A stretch of 21,597 bases of DNA from DASWJQ01 sp964517315 (GTDB lineage: Bacteria > Chloroflexota > Anaerolineae > Anaerolineales > E44-bin32): the NCBI GenBank assembly GCA_964517315.1, contig CAZFCJ010000063.1, positions 1-21,597 of the forward strand, in the 5' to 3' direction. Within the stretch, counting starts at the first letter, position 1. Each line of letters begins with the position of its first letter. The notes beneath the pieces are model-generated. The model worked only from the letters and a program-made list of their open reading frames with translations. It was not told the DNA's origin and searched no databases. This document shows positions 1 through 7,582 of this stretch, piece by piece. Position numbers and translations under genes: made by a program.

Positions 1-121
1 GGCCGGTGACGATGACGAACTCACCCCGCTCTATTCGAAGGTCGATCCCGGAGACAGCCGCCGTGCGTGTACCTACATATCGGAACTCTTCTACTTGGGC
101 ATGAACTGCAGCGGACGACAT
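1..121 (-). CDS. ABC transporter ATP-binding protein, N-terminal fragment (runs off left edge)
   Basis: Reading the minus strand from an ATG at 121 gives about 40 residues before the window ends. They begin MSSAAVHAQVEEF and continue with VSGIDLRIERGEFVIVTG. This is the usual first beta-sheet of an ABC ATPase, stopping just before the expected Walker A loop (GxxGxGKS/T), which lies outside the window. The wording around GEFVIVTG resembles energy-coupling-factor (CbiO-like) or LolD-like ATPases more than the Dpp-type ATPases at 15-17 kb, but 40 residues cannot decide this. No strong Shine-Dalgarno sequence precedes the ATG. It follows the acyl-CoA ligase gene after 133 bp, so it may be a separate transcription unit. 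What is seen is the N-terminal motif only; transporter type and substrate are unknown. Confidence 0.6.
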   Translation of the reverse strand, partial: MSSAAVHAQVEEFRYVGTRTAAVSGIDLRIERGEFVIVTG

Positions 122-254
122 ACTTTACAGGTCCGGCCCAATTAGATGCTCCCACCGATAAAGACTTGACGGGAGAATGCATCGCAACAAGTCGATCCTA
201 CAAACCAGAATTGGCGTCGCCAGCTGGGGCACTGAGGCTTCTAGAACCTTCCCT

Positions 255-1787
255 TCAATCCGTGAGTCGTTCCCTGATTTCGTTTTTCAAAACCTTTCCG
301 GTGGGGTTCCTCGGCAGATCCTGGTGCCAACACTCAAGCCGTTGGGGGATCTTATAACGAGCGATCCTCCCATCACAGAACTCGGCCACCTCCTCCAAGC
401 CGAGAGCCGCTCCCCGCTCGACGACGACGACCGCGCACACCAGCTCACCCCATTTTTGGTCCGGGATCCCCAGCACAGCGACGTCCTCAATTTTGGGGTG
501 GTCCCGGAGGAGCCGCTCGATTTCGGCCGGGTAGATGTTTTCCCCGCCGCTCAATATCATGTCCTTCTTCCGGTCAACGATGAACAGATAGCCCTCTTCA
601 TCCATGCGCGCCAAGTCACCCGTCCGGAACCAGTCAGCGTGAAACGCCGCTTCGGTCGCTTCCGGGTCCTGCCAATACCCTTCGATCACGTGCGGTCCCT
701 GCACCTGGACCTCGCCCACCTGCCCGGCCGCCACCGGTTTGCCCTGATCGTCCACGATGCGCACCTCCGTGTGGAAGAAGGGCAGGCCTGCCGAATCCCC
801 CTTGCGCAGGACGTCATCCGCCCCCACGACCGTGGCCGGACCGGCGACCTCCGTAAGTCCGTACGTCTGCTGCACCAAGACGTCTCGCTCATAAAAGTAG
901 TCGACGATGGATCGCGACAAAGGCGCGGCGGCGGAGAGGATCCAACGCAGGCTGCGCAAATCGGCTCCCTCGATCTTCGGGCATTCTTTCAGGGTATGCA
1001 GCATGGTTGGAACTGCGATGAAATGGTTGACCTTCTCCTCTTTGATGACCTCCAGAACCGAGTCCGCATCCCAACCTGGGAGAATAACGATTGTGGACCC
1101 GCGATGCACATAGACCGTGGACATGGCCATGCCGCCGATGTGATACATGGGCATCACCATGAGATTGACGTCATCAGGCCTGTGGTCCAGAGTGTACATC
1201 ACCGTTGCCGAGGCCCAAAACATTTGGCGATGCGTCAGCATGGCGCCCTTGGGGCGGCCGGTCGTGCCTGAGGTATACATCAACAACAGCGGGTCATCTG
1301 CGCCCACGGAAACGGACGGGGGATGGATCTCCCCCGATGCCAGCAAGTCGTGATAGGAAACATCACCCTCCGCGTTCGCCGCCCCCTCCAGCGCGATCCA
1401 GCCGTCGAGGGCCAGCTGATCCCTCAGCGGCTCAATGGAAGTTCGTGACTTCGGCCCGAAAGCAAGATAGCGGGCGCCTGAGTTGTTCAAGATGTAATCG
1501 ATTTCCTCCGGCGTCAGCCGCCAATTGACGCCCACCATCACAGCCCCAATTTTGGCCAAGCCGAAATAGAGCTCCAAGTGCGCCACGCTGTTCCGTCCCA
1601 ACAGCGCCACCCGATCGCCTCGGCCAACCCCGAGTTCGAGTAAAGAATGGGCGATCCGGTTGACCCGCGCCTCCACCTCGGCGTACGTGAGGCGTGTAGC
1701 GCCGAAAACCACAGCGACTTTGTCGGGGCTCAGCAACGCGCGCTTCGCCAGAAATTGGCCGACGTTCGGTTCGTAACGACCACCCAT
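255..1787 (-). CDS. AMP-forming acyl-CoA synthetase / ligase (FadD-like, ANL superfamily)
   Basis: This 510-residue protein activates a carboxylic acid to its acyl-CoA through an acyl-adenylate, in the cytosol. The ANL core motifs are in order: A3 P-loop YTSGTTGRPKGAM (171-183), A5 QQTYGLTE (306-313), A7 WFRTGDLA (386-393), hinge region VDRKKDMILSGGENIYPAEIE (404-424), and A10 PRNPTGKVLK (492-501), whose K499 is the expected adenylation lysine. Length is normal for the family and no motif is broken. The ATG at 1787 lies 7 bp after the crotonase stop, so the two are very likely co-transcribed and possibly translationally coupled; the ribosome-binding site is weak (GCGGGG overlapping the upstream stop). 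Chain-length specificity cannot be read. With the crotonase it suggests that the locus ends in CoA-thioester chemistry. A nonribosomal-peptide-type adenylation role is less likely because there is no carrier domain nearby. Confidence 0.93.
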   Translation of the reverse strand: MGGRYEPNVGQFLAKRALLSPDKVAVVFGATRLTYAEVEARVNRIAHSLLELGVGRGDRVALLGRNSVAHLELYFGLAKIGAVMVGVNWRLTPEEIDYILNNSGARYLAFGPKSRTSIEPLRDQLALDGWIALEGAANAEGDVSYHDLLASGEIHPPSVSVGADDPLLLMYTSGTTGRPKGAMLTHRQMFWASATVMYTLDHRPDDVNLMVMPMYHIGGMAMSTVYVHRGSTIVILPGWDADSVLEVIKEEKVNHFIAVPTMLHTLKECPKIEGADLRSLRWILSAAAPLSRSIVDYFYERDVLVQQTYGLTEVAGPATVVGADDVLRKGDSAGLPFFHTEVRIVDDQGKPVAAGQVGEVQVQGPHVIEGYWQDPEATEAAFHADWFRTGDLARMDEEGYLFIVDRKKDMILSGGENIYPAEIERLLRDHPKIEDVAVLGIPDQKWGELVCAVVVVERGAALGLEEVAEFCDGRIARYKIPQRLECWHQDLPRNPTGKVLKNEIRERLTD

Positions 1788-1794
1788 CGACCCG

Positions 1795-2631
1795 TTACCC
1801 CGCGTCGTCCTTAAAGGGAGCGTCCCGCGCCTCGAGAAACGCCCGCATCCCCTTTTGTTTCAGGATGTCCATCAATTCTTGCTGCTCAGGAAGGTTGGCG
1901 CCTAAAACGAGCGCGTCTGACTGAGCATGCTGGCGCATTGCGGATCGAAATCCCATCAAGTCGTAGGCAAGCCGGAGGCTTCGCTTGGTCATTTGCAGCG
2001 GATAGGCAGGAACTTTTGCGAGCCGCCGCGCAAGATCCCAGGCCTTGGAATCCAGCTCCTCAACCGGAACGACATCGTTGACAAGCCCCAAGCGATACAT
2101 CTCATCCGCCTCGATCAACTCCCCCGTGTAGTAATAGCGATGGAGAGGCTTACTGTGGGTTAGGAAGGGAAGCATCAGAAAAGGCGAGAGCGCGTAATGA
2201 CGGATTTCCGGTTCTCCCATCCGGGCATGGTCGGCAGCGATCGCCAGATCACACGCCATCGCGAGCGTCGCCCCGGCAGCAATGGCGTATCCGTTAACGG
2301 CGGCGATGATCGGCTGGCGCAGCTCCCAGACACGAAAGAACAACCGCAGGTTTTCCCGCAGGACTTCTTCCAGCTCGCTGAGGGTGTACTCGTTTATGGA
2401 CTCCATATCCCAACCTGTGCAGAAGGCGCGTTCACCGGCCCCGCGCAGGATGACCGCCCGAATGTCCGTGTTGGCCTCAACTTCGGCCAGCAAGGTCATC
2501 AGCCGGTCCCGAGACTCGGGCAGAGCCAGGGAGTTCATTCGATCCCTGCGGTCTATCGTTATCAGCGCGATGTTCTCGCGCGTTTCGAGCTTGACGTCCG
2601 CCGGATCACCCGGCGGCTGTTCAGCGTTCAC
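1795..2631 (-). CDS. Enoyl-CoA hydratase/isomerase family protein (crotonase fold)
   Basis: This 278-residue crotonase-fold protein acts on acyl-CoA thioesters. Visible landmarks are the first oxyanion-hole segment AFCTGWDM (69-76), the second segment NGYAIAAGATLAMACD (113-128), RMGEPEI (137-143), and the C-terminal trimerisation region with KQKGMRAFLEARD (258-270). Compared with rat mitochondrial enoyl-CoA hydratase, the position of Glu144 is Thr122 here, while Glu142 matches Glu164. It therefore need not be a classical hydratase; an isomerase, lyase or CoA-hydrolase-type activity is possible. The start is GTG at 2631, preceded by AGAGG at 7 bases; an ATG three bases upstream is in another frame and stops after four codons. 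It is followed at 7 bp by the CoA ligase and preceded by a 198-bp spacer. Confidence 0.92.
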   Translation of the reverse strand: MNAEQPPGDPADVKLETRENIALITIDRRDRMNSLALPESRDRLMTLLAEVEANTDIRAVILRGAGERAFCTGWDMESINEYTLSELEEVLRENLRLFFRVWELRQPIIAAVNGYAIAAGATLAMACDLAIAADHARMGEPEIRHYALSPFLMLPFLTHSKPLHRYYYTGELIEADEMYRLGLVNDVVPVEELDSKAWDLARRLAKVPAYPLQMTKRSLRLAYDLMGFRSAMRQHAQSDALVLGANLPEQQELMDILKQKGMRAFLEARDAPFKDDAG

Positions 2632-2683
2632 TCATGATCCTCTTCTCCAGACGAATCGTTTCCCCGGATCCTTGGCAGGTTCC

Positions 2684-2706
2684 GATCGTATTCCTTCCGT
2701 ACGATC
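2684..2706 (-). other. Intergenic inverted repeat (7-bp arms, 9-nt loop) upstream of crotonase gene
   Basis: GATCGTA at 2684-2690 and TACGATC at 2700-2706 are perfect inverted arms around a 9-nt centre. On the minus (coding) strand the loop reads CGGAAGGAA. It sits in the 198-bp spacer between the cupin stop (2830) and the crotonase start (2631), about 50 bp upstream of the GTG. No T-run follows, so it is not a canonical intrinsic terminator. It could be a repressor operator or an RNA hairpin. The rest of the spacer shows a small GGAGG-AAG-CCTCC hairpin near 2770-2785 and no convincing promoter. Confidence 0.4.
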
Positions 2707-2829
2707 TGCCCCAGCACTTTGGCCGGAGACCTCCTGACTCATATGAACGATCCACGGCACTCCCCTGTCGGAGGCTTCCTCCTGCGATTTCGGAGGATCC
2801 CTGACGCCTCTTTGGTGGAGAAAACCCTT

Positions 2830-3300
2830 CTAGTCGTCCGAGGATACGACCTCGAACCGCCGCAGGTCGAACGGTTTGCCCTCTTCGCGGGGCGGTTCGG
2901 GCTTGATCGGCCGCCAGAAAAGCACCTTCACTGGCGCATCGCCGTCGTTTCCCCATCCGTGGCGAGCGAACGAGGGCACGAAAACAAAATCACCTTGCTC
3001 GAAGTGGTGCACCTCATCCTCGACCGCGATCCAGCCTTGCCCTCTTAAAATGTAGGAGAACTCCTCTTGGCTGTGGGAGTGCAACTCTTTGTCCCCCGAA
3101 TCGGCGCCGGGTGGAAGCTCGAATGTGCCCGCGTTTATCGTTAGGGCACCACACGTCTCGCCATCGATATAGCTCTGGCCTTTGCCACCAGGTAACTCGC
3201 GACTGACCTCCTCAGAGATGACGATCCGCCTCCAGTAGCGGTTCGGGGTGCTTGGCTTCTCCACCAGTTGGATATCGCGGGACTCAACTTTGCCGGCCAT
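2830..3300 (-). CDS. Cupin-domain protein (single Cupin_2 barrel)
   Basis: This is a 156-residue small beta-barrel protein. Cupin motif 1 is at ELHSHSQEEFSYILRGQG, giving metal-ligand candidates His74, His76 and Glu79 or Glu80. Motif 2 is GDFVFVPSFARHGWGN, with His114. All the usual ligands are therefore present. The ATG at 3300 is chosen because AAAGGAG precedes it at proper distance; an in-frame ATG at 3348 would add 16 residues with no homologous look and no Shine-Dalgarno site. It lies 73 bp after the aminotransferase stop. Single-domain cupins include dioxygenases, isomerases, sugar epimerases and ligand-binding proteins, so no reaction can be assigned. Its place between an aminotransferase and a crotonase suggests a role in the same pathway. 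Confidence 0.88.
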   Translation of the reverse strand: MAGKVESRDIQLVEKPSTPNRYWRRIVISEEVSRELPGGKGQSYIDGETCGALTINAGTFELPPGADSGDKELHSHSQEEFSYILRGQGWIAVEDEVHHFEQGDFVFVPSFARHGWGNDGDAPVKVLFWRPIKPEPPREEGKPFDLRRFEVVSSDD

Positions 3301-3373
3301 AATCGTTCTCCTTTCCGATGATGTCTTCGTTGTCCCTACCGCGGCCATTGGCCCGTACTCGGCAGGGATGCGT

Positions 3374-4588
3374 TTACAGCGACTCCAGAGCTGCCTGGAT
3401 CCTATCCAGTCCTTCGGCGAGTTTATTCATTCGGTTTGCCTGTGAAATTCGGAACCATCCTTCTCCACACTCGCCGAAGGTCGAGCCAGGTGTCAGGACG
3501 ACATTCGCCTCGGACAACAAATAGTCTGTGAGCTGCTGCGAAGGCGATTCCGGTATTTCATACTCGTCGATCCGCTCAAGCCGGGCTCGGATGGCATCCC
3601 CTCGGTCTTCCAGCAACCCGCGTGCATCGACGAACGTGTAGAAGGTGCCCTCTTGGGGGGCACAGCGAATCCCGTCCACTCCTCTGAACGCCTCGACGAC
3701 CGCCTGACGCCGCCTATCCAGCTCCCGCAGGAGCCTCTCGAAAGCCTCCGGCGGGCCTTCCAGCGCCGCAAGCGCCGCGACCTGCGAGATCGAGGGAGCG
3801 CAGATGCTGGCGTACTGCTGGGCTTTTACGAGGGCCTCGGTCAGCGGCCGCGGGGAGGCGACATAGCCGACGCGCCATCCGGTCATGCCGAACCCTTTGG
3901 AAAATCCGTTCACGGTGAACGTCCTCTCCCACAATCCCGGCATCGAGGCCGGGCTCACGACCTCATTTCCATCGAACACGATCCGCTCATACAGTTCGTC
4001 GGAGGCCACGTACAGGTCGTGCTCAACGGCGATTTCCCCGATCAGCCTCGTCGTCTCCTCCGTCCAGACCGCTCCGGTCGGATTCCCCGGGCTCATATAA
4101 AAGATCAGTTTGGTGCGCGGACTCAGCGCGCGCTCCAAGTTATCTCTGGTGGGATTCCACTTGGTCTCCGGGTGGGTTGGGACGTAGACGGGCACGGCGT
4201 TCGCCAGCTCCACAAGCGGGCCGAAGGCGATGTAGTATGGATCGAAGATGACCGCCTCATCACCCGGTTCCAGTGTCGCCAGGGCGATCGCCGCCAGCGC
4301 CTCGCTGCTCCCGCACGTCACGAGGATTTCATCCACTTCGTAACGCAGTCCGTTCTCCGTCTCGAGCTTACGCCCAATGGCTTCCCGCAGGGCTACCACC
4401 CCAGCGTTAGTCGTATATCCGGTAAAGCCTTCGTCAACAGCCCGCTTGGCCGCTTCGTGGACGTGCTCAAAAGGATCCGCTTCGATCGTGCCGCTGGACA
4501 AGGAGATGAGTCCTTCTCTGCTCAGATCGAAATGTCTTCGGATCCCCGACGGTTGAATTCGTTTCAGGCGACTTGCCAGGGACTTCAT
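3374..4588 (-). CDS. Pyridoxal-phosphate aminotransferase, class I/II (fold type I, aspartate-aminotransferase-like)
   Basis: A 404-residue PLP enzyme predicted to exchange amino and keto groups. Features in order: FTGYTTNAGVVALREAI (55-71); ILVTCGSSEALAAI (88-101), which holds the PLP phosphate; SPGNPTGAVW (166-175) with the canonical PLP-contacting Asn169; SDELYE (196-201) with Asp197 and Tyr200; NGFSKGFGMTGWRVGY (227-242) with the Schiff-base Lys231; and WFRIS with Arg380 as the likely substrate alpha-carboxylate ligand. All catalytic positions are intact, unlike the two aminotransferases at 10-14 kb. The ATG at 4588 overlaps the TGA of the oxidoreductase gene (ATGA, 4 bp), so translation is probably coupled. 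A longer in-frame reading back to 4843 exists, but its extra residues are low-complexity and antisense-like. Substrate unknown. Confidence 0.93.
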   Translation of the reverse strand: MKSLASRLKRIQPSGIRRHFDLSREGLISLSSGTIEADPFEHVHEAAKRAVDEGFTGYTTNAGVVALREAIGRKLETENGLRYEVDEILVTCGSSEALAAIALATLEPGDEAVIFDPYYIAFGPLVELANAVPVYVPTHPETKWNPTRDNLERALSPRTKLIFYMSPGNPTGAVWTEETTRLIGEIAVEHDLYVASDELYERIVFDGNEVVSPASMPGLWERTFTVNGFSKGFGMTGWRVGYVASPRPLTEALVKAQQYASICAPSISQVAALAALEGPPEAFERLLRELDRRRQAVVEAFRGVDGIRCAPQEGTFYTFVDARGLLEDRGDAIRARLERIDEYEIPESPSQQLTDYLLSEANVVLTPGSTFGECGEGWFRISQANRMNKLAEGLDRIQAALESL

Positions 4589-5667
4589 GATAGATCCTCT
4601 AACTCCTTCCATGAGCGCTCTTCCCAAGACCGGGTCGCGGCTGCCAGAACCATCTGGGTTCGCAGTCCGTCCTGAAAGGTCGCGCCGTGATCGGGGCTTC
4701 GTCCGTCCTTCACGGCGGACACCAACTCGCGCGCCAGGCCGACCAATGACCGGCCCCATATGTGCTCTGGAACCCCCTCCAGATCGGCATAAGGGTCCGG
4801 CTGCGTGTGATCCTCGAAGGGCCGGCCGGCTTCGGCCATCCACAGCCGATCGTCTTCATCGAGCAGAACGGTTCCCTCCGCGCCCACAATTTCCATTTTC
4901 ATCCCCAGCTGGTGGCGCGCTACGCTGCTTCCGAAGAGCCAGGCCATGGTTCTCTGCTCCATTTCCAGCAAGAGGCTGTACTGGTCATCGCTGGTTACCG
5001 CCCGCATTTCCCCTTGCCTGGGATCCATGCGTTCCGGGATCCACGTGGCGAGTTGAGCCGACACGGACCTGACGGGGCCGAACAACCAGCGCATCAAGTC
5101 CACACTGTGGGATGCACCTGCCATGAGATTGCCGCCTCCCGCCTCGATATCCGACCACCAGCTCCAGGGCTGATCCTGGTCGGACTGGAAGGAGTTGATG
5201 TTGTGCCAGCGGACATGGCGAATTTCGCCTAACGATTCTGCCTGCAGGATTCCCTTCAAGTGCTGGTAGGTCGGCGAGAAACGGAGCTCGTGGTCAACCA
5301 GGTGCACCACGCCCCTCGCTTCGGCTTCCGTGAGCATCTCCTGTGCTTCCCAGGGATCGAGCGCCATCGGCTTCTCACAGAGCACGCTGCAGCCGCGATC
5401 AAGTGCCGCCATGACGACCGGATAGTGGAGGAAGGGCGGGAGCGCGACCGTGACCAGGTCCATCTCGACCTCATCGAGCATTTGCTCCCAGTTCCCATAT
5501 GCGCCGGCTATCGCGTAGTCCGAGGCGGCTGAACGCGCTTCTTCGGTGGGTGTGCTGTACACAGCCACTATCTCAGCTGGCGGCGCATGCGTGAACGCGG
5601 GCATGTGGGCGTGACGGGCAAAGCCCGTCCCAAAGATACCGATGCGCACTGTTTCCACCGTCTCCAT
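4585..5667 (-). CDS. Gfo/Idh/MocA family NAD(P)-dependent oxidoreductase
   Basis: A 360-residue cytosolic dehydrogenase of the glucose-fructose oxidoreductase/inositol dehydrogenase family. The N-terminal Rossmann fold begins VRIGIFGTGFARHAHMPAF (7-25), with the GxGxxA-type dinucleotide loop. The family EKP motif is CEKPMALDPWEAQ (97-109), with Lys99. The C-terminal substrate domain includes GGGNLMAGASHSVDLMRWLFG (177-197), where the His187/Asp190 spacing matches the catalytic HxxD region. Such enzymes usually oxidise or reduce sugars, inositols or their amino and keto derivatives. The ATG at 5667 is preceded closely by GGTAGG; GTG codons at residues 4 and 7 are alternative starts, since GGAG lies just before them. 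It overlaps the following aminotransferase by 4 bp. A strong hairpin (5696-5726) separates it from the upstream binding-protein gene. Confidence 0.9.
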   Translation of the reverse strand: METVETVRIGIFGTGFARHAHMPAFTHAPPAEIVAVYSTPTEEARSAASDYAIAGAYGNWEQMLDEVEMDLVTVALPPFLHYPVVMAALDRGCSVLCEKPMALDPWEAQEMLTEAEARGVVHLVDHELRFSPTYQHLKGILQAESLGEIRHVRWHNINSFQSDQDQPWSWWSDIEAGGGNLMAGASHSVDLMRWLFGPVRSVSAQLATWIPERMDPRQGEMRAVTSDDQYSLLLEMEQRTMAWLFGSSVARHQLGMKMEIVGAEGTVLLDEDDRLWMAEAGRPFEDHTQPDPYADLEGVPEHIWGRSLVGLARELVSAVKDGRSPDHGATFQDGLRTQMVLAAATRSWEERSWKELEDLS

Positions 5668-5695
5668 CCTACCGATCGTCGGTGAGGTGCCTTGA

Positions 5696-5726
5696 GGGAG
5701 GCCCGCTCGCGGCGAGCGGGCCTCCC
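5696..5726. terminator. Strong GC-rich stem-loop between binding-protein and oxidoreductase genes
   Basis: GGGAGGCCCGCTCGC (5696-5710) and GCGAGCGGGCCTCCC (5712-5726) are perfect inverted repeats with a single central base. In RNA the stem would be about 13 bp with a 3-5 nt loop. It starts 16 bp after the binding-protein stop (5742) and ends about 29 bp before the next start (5667). No U-run follows on the minus strand, so a textbook intrinsic terminator is not shown. An attenuating or 3'-end-protecting hairpin, as is common after abundant binding-protein genes, fits better. Confidence 0.6.
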
Positions 5727-5741
5727 TGGAACCCCATCCGT

Positions 5742-7457
5742 CTATGGCTCAAGGTACGCGTTGTTCACCCAGATGTATTCAGGATTGGGAAGGACGTAGA
5801 AATCCATGAACTCCGGCACAGCTCCATGGACCATCTGGGCCCTCCAGATCGGGAACCAGATGTACGCGTCCATGATCATTTGCTGGAGCCCCTGGTAGAT
5901 TTCCGCCCGCTCCTGTCGGTCGGCCTCCGCGGCGCCCTCCGCGAGCAGCCGATCGATTTCTTCGGAGTCGTAATGCGTCCAGTTGAAACCAGTGCCGATG
6001 TTCTCGCTGGAGAAGACCGACCTAAGCTCAATCGGATCCGCCATTCGCCAGCGCAAACCGCAGATATGGACCTTCCCCCCGTGGCACTGTTCCACCACGA
6101 CCCCGGCCTCGACCAGATTGACCTCCAGCTGGATGCCGAGATCGCGAAGCTGAGCTTGGAAGAACTCCCAAGCCGCGGCGCGGTCGGAGTAGGTCGGCAG
6201 GTCCGACAACTGCAGGACCATTTGTTCACCGTCTTTGTCGAGGAATCCATCCCCGTCGGTATCGGTCCAGCCCGCGTCCTCAAGCATGCTGGATGCCAGC
6301 TCAGGATCGTATCCGCAGTAGTCCTGGACGCCTTCCCAGTAGCCGAACGTCGCCGGAGTGATCGGTCCGTATGCGACCTGGTAGAAGTCGCCGAAGAGCG
6401 TTGCCAGGGCCGTTTCTCTATCAAGCCCATGGCAGACGGCTTCGCGAACTTCGATGTTGTCGAACGGGGGCAGCGTTGCGTTGAGCATCCACCCCGTCGG
6501 CATTCCAGGTCGATCGGAGGTCACATGCTTGAGATTCTCATTGTTCACAAGCTGCTCATACTGCTCCAGCTCCACCCGGTTGACGAACTGAACTTCTCCC
6601 AGCTCGAGGGCTGCCATGCGCGCGGTGCCCTCGGGGATGAACTGCCAGGTGACGCTATCCAGATAGGCAGGGCCTCGATGTTCGAAGAACGCGGGTCCCC
6701 ATGTCCAATCCGGGTTGCGGACAACCGTGATGTGGCTCTGATCCACCCACTCCTCAAACATGAAAGCCCCAGTACCGACGGCTTCGCGCGCGATGCCGTC
6801 GTTCCCGAGCTCCTCCAACGCCGTTGGGGAGTGGAAGTAGATGCCGTCGGCCTGGATCAGGAAGGTGGGATTGGGCTCGCTGAAGTGGACCGTCACCGTA
6901 TGCTCATCCACGATTTCGGTCTCTTCATACGTCGGACCGAGACGGCCCTGTGCGACCTTCGCCGTCGGACAGGCTTCCTGGGCGATGATGCGGTCGAGGT
7001 TGATCTGCACCGCTTCGGCGTTGAATGGCGTGCCGTCGTGAAACGTCACATCATCCCGCAGACTGAACGTAAACGCCGTGAAGTCGTCCGAGATCTCCCA
7101 CGACTCGGCGAGGTACGGATAGAACTCCTGATCGGGCCCATAGAAGACCAGCGAATCAAACATCGTCTTGTATTGAATGTCCGCGATGCTCGAGAAGGTG
7201 CATTGGTGATCCAGGGTCTCGGGCTCGGAAATCGTGGCCCACGCAAGGTCACCCCCCTGCTTCGTATCTGCCGGTTCCTCTTCCTCCTCCGGTTCCTCCA
7301 TGACCTCAGTTTCTTCTGCAACTTCCTCTGCCTGTGGTTCTTCCGGCGGCTCAGTGGCTTGCTGCTCGGCTTGCTGAATATCGCCCCCACAGGCCGCAAC
7401 GACCACGGCCAGCGCTAAGAGCAATCCTGCCAGCCATACAACTTTCCGGCGTATCAT
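5742..7457 (-). CDS. ABC transporter solute-binding lipoprotein, family 5 (peptide/opine/nickel type)
   Basis: This 571-residue protein is the extracytoplasmic ligand receptor of a Dpp/Opp-type importer. Residues 1-22 form a lipoprotein signal peptide (MIRRKVV, a hydrophobic core, lipobox VVAAC) with Cys23 as the lipidation site. Residues 26-66 are an unusually acidic Glu/Pro linker that would tether the domain to the membrane. The mature domain follows with GGDLAWATISEPETLD (68-83), the family signature LRDDVTFHDGTPFNAEAV (133-150), and a complete C-terminal lobe ending YIWVNNAYLEP. AAGGAGGAACGAGG just before the ATG is an excellent ribosome-binding site. It follows two permease genes (8497-9435 and 7583-8497) after a 125-bp spacer. 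No ATPase genes accompany this module, so it probably borrows those at 14.9-17.0 kb. Ligand unknown. Confidence 0.94.
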   Translation of the reverse strand: MIRRKVVWLAGLLLALAVVVAACGGDIQQAEQQATEPPEEPQAEEVAEETEVMEEPEEEEEPADTKQGGDLAWATISEPETLDHQCTFSSIADIQYKTMFDSLVFYGPDQEFYPYLAESWEISDDFTAFTFSLRDDVTFHDGTPFNAEAVQINLDRIIAQEACPTAKVAQGRLGPTYEETEIVDEHTVTVHFSEPNPTFLIQADGIYFHSPTALEELGNDGIAREAVGTGAFMFEEWVDQSHITVVRNPDWTWGPAFFEHRGPAYLDSVTWQFIPEGTARMAALELGEVQFVNRVELEQYEQLVNNENLKHVTSDRPGMPTGWMLNATLPPFDNIEVREAVCHGLDRETALATLFGDFYQVAYGPITPATFGYWEGVQDYCGYDPELASSMLEDAGWTDTDGDGFLDKDGEQMVLQLSDLPTYSDRAAAWEFFQAQLRDLGIQLEVNLVEAGVVVEQCHGGKVHICGLRWRMADPIELRSVFSSENIGTGFNWTHYDSEEIDRLLAEGAAEADRQERAEIYQGLQQMIMDAYIWFPIWRAQMVHGAVPEFMDFYVLPNPEYIWVNNAYLEP

Positions 7458-7582
7458 CCTCGTTCCTCCTTCACTGCTATTTCATCCTCCCCCTCCATTC
7501 CCTTACGGGATCCCCTGTTCACGGCAGCTATGTCGAGGGCGTCACCTCCTTCCTTCTTCTCCGCCTGATATCCCGTTCGGCC

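Noticed and set aside
177..1271. Open reading frame of 364 codons on the plus strand
   Set aside because: It is antisense to the acyl-CoA ligase, whose motifs are intact. No signal peptide, domain or ribosome-binding site supports it.
2621..2956. Minus-strand frame of 111 codons across the cupin/crotonase spacer
   Set aside because: It overlaps the well-supported cupin gene in another frame, has no motif, and ends inside the crotonase gene.
3653..4675. Open reading frame of 340 codons on the plus strand
   Set aside because: It is antisense to the class I aminotransferase and has no recognisable domain.
4589..4843. N-terminal extension of the aminotransferase at 3374-4588
   Set aside because: The added residues are Arg/Gly/Ser-rich out-of-frame translation of the oxidoreductase gene. 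ATG 4588 in the ATGA overlap gives the normal family length.
5682..7418. Open reading frame of 578 codons on the plus strand
   Set aside because: It lies entirely antisense to the well-recognised solute-binding protein gene. Its translation shows no family motif and has the Arg/His/Val-rich look of antisense frames in GC-rich DNA.
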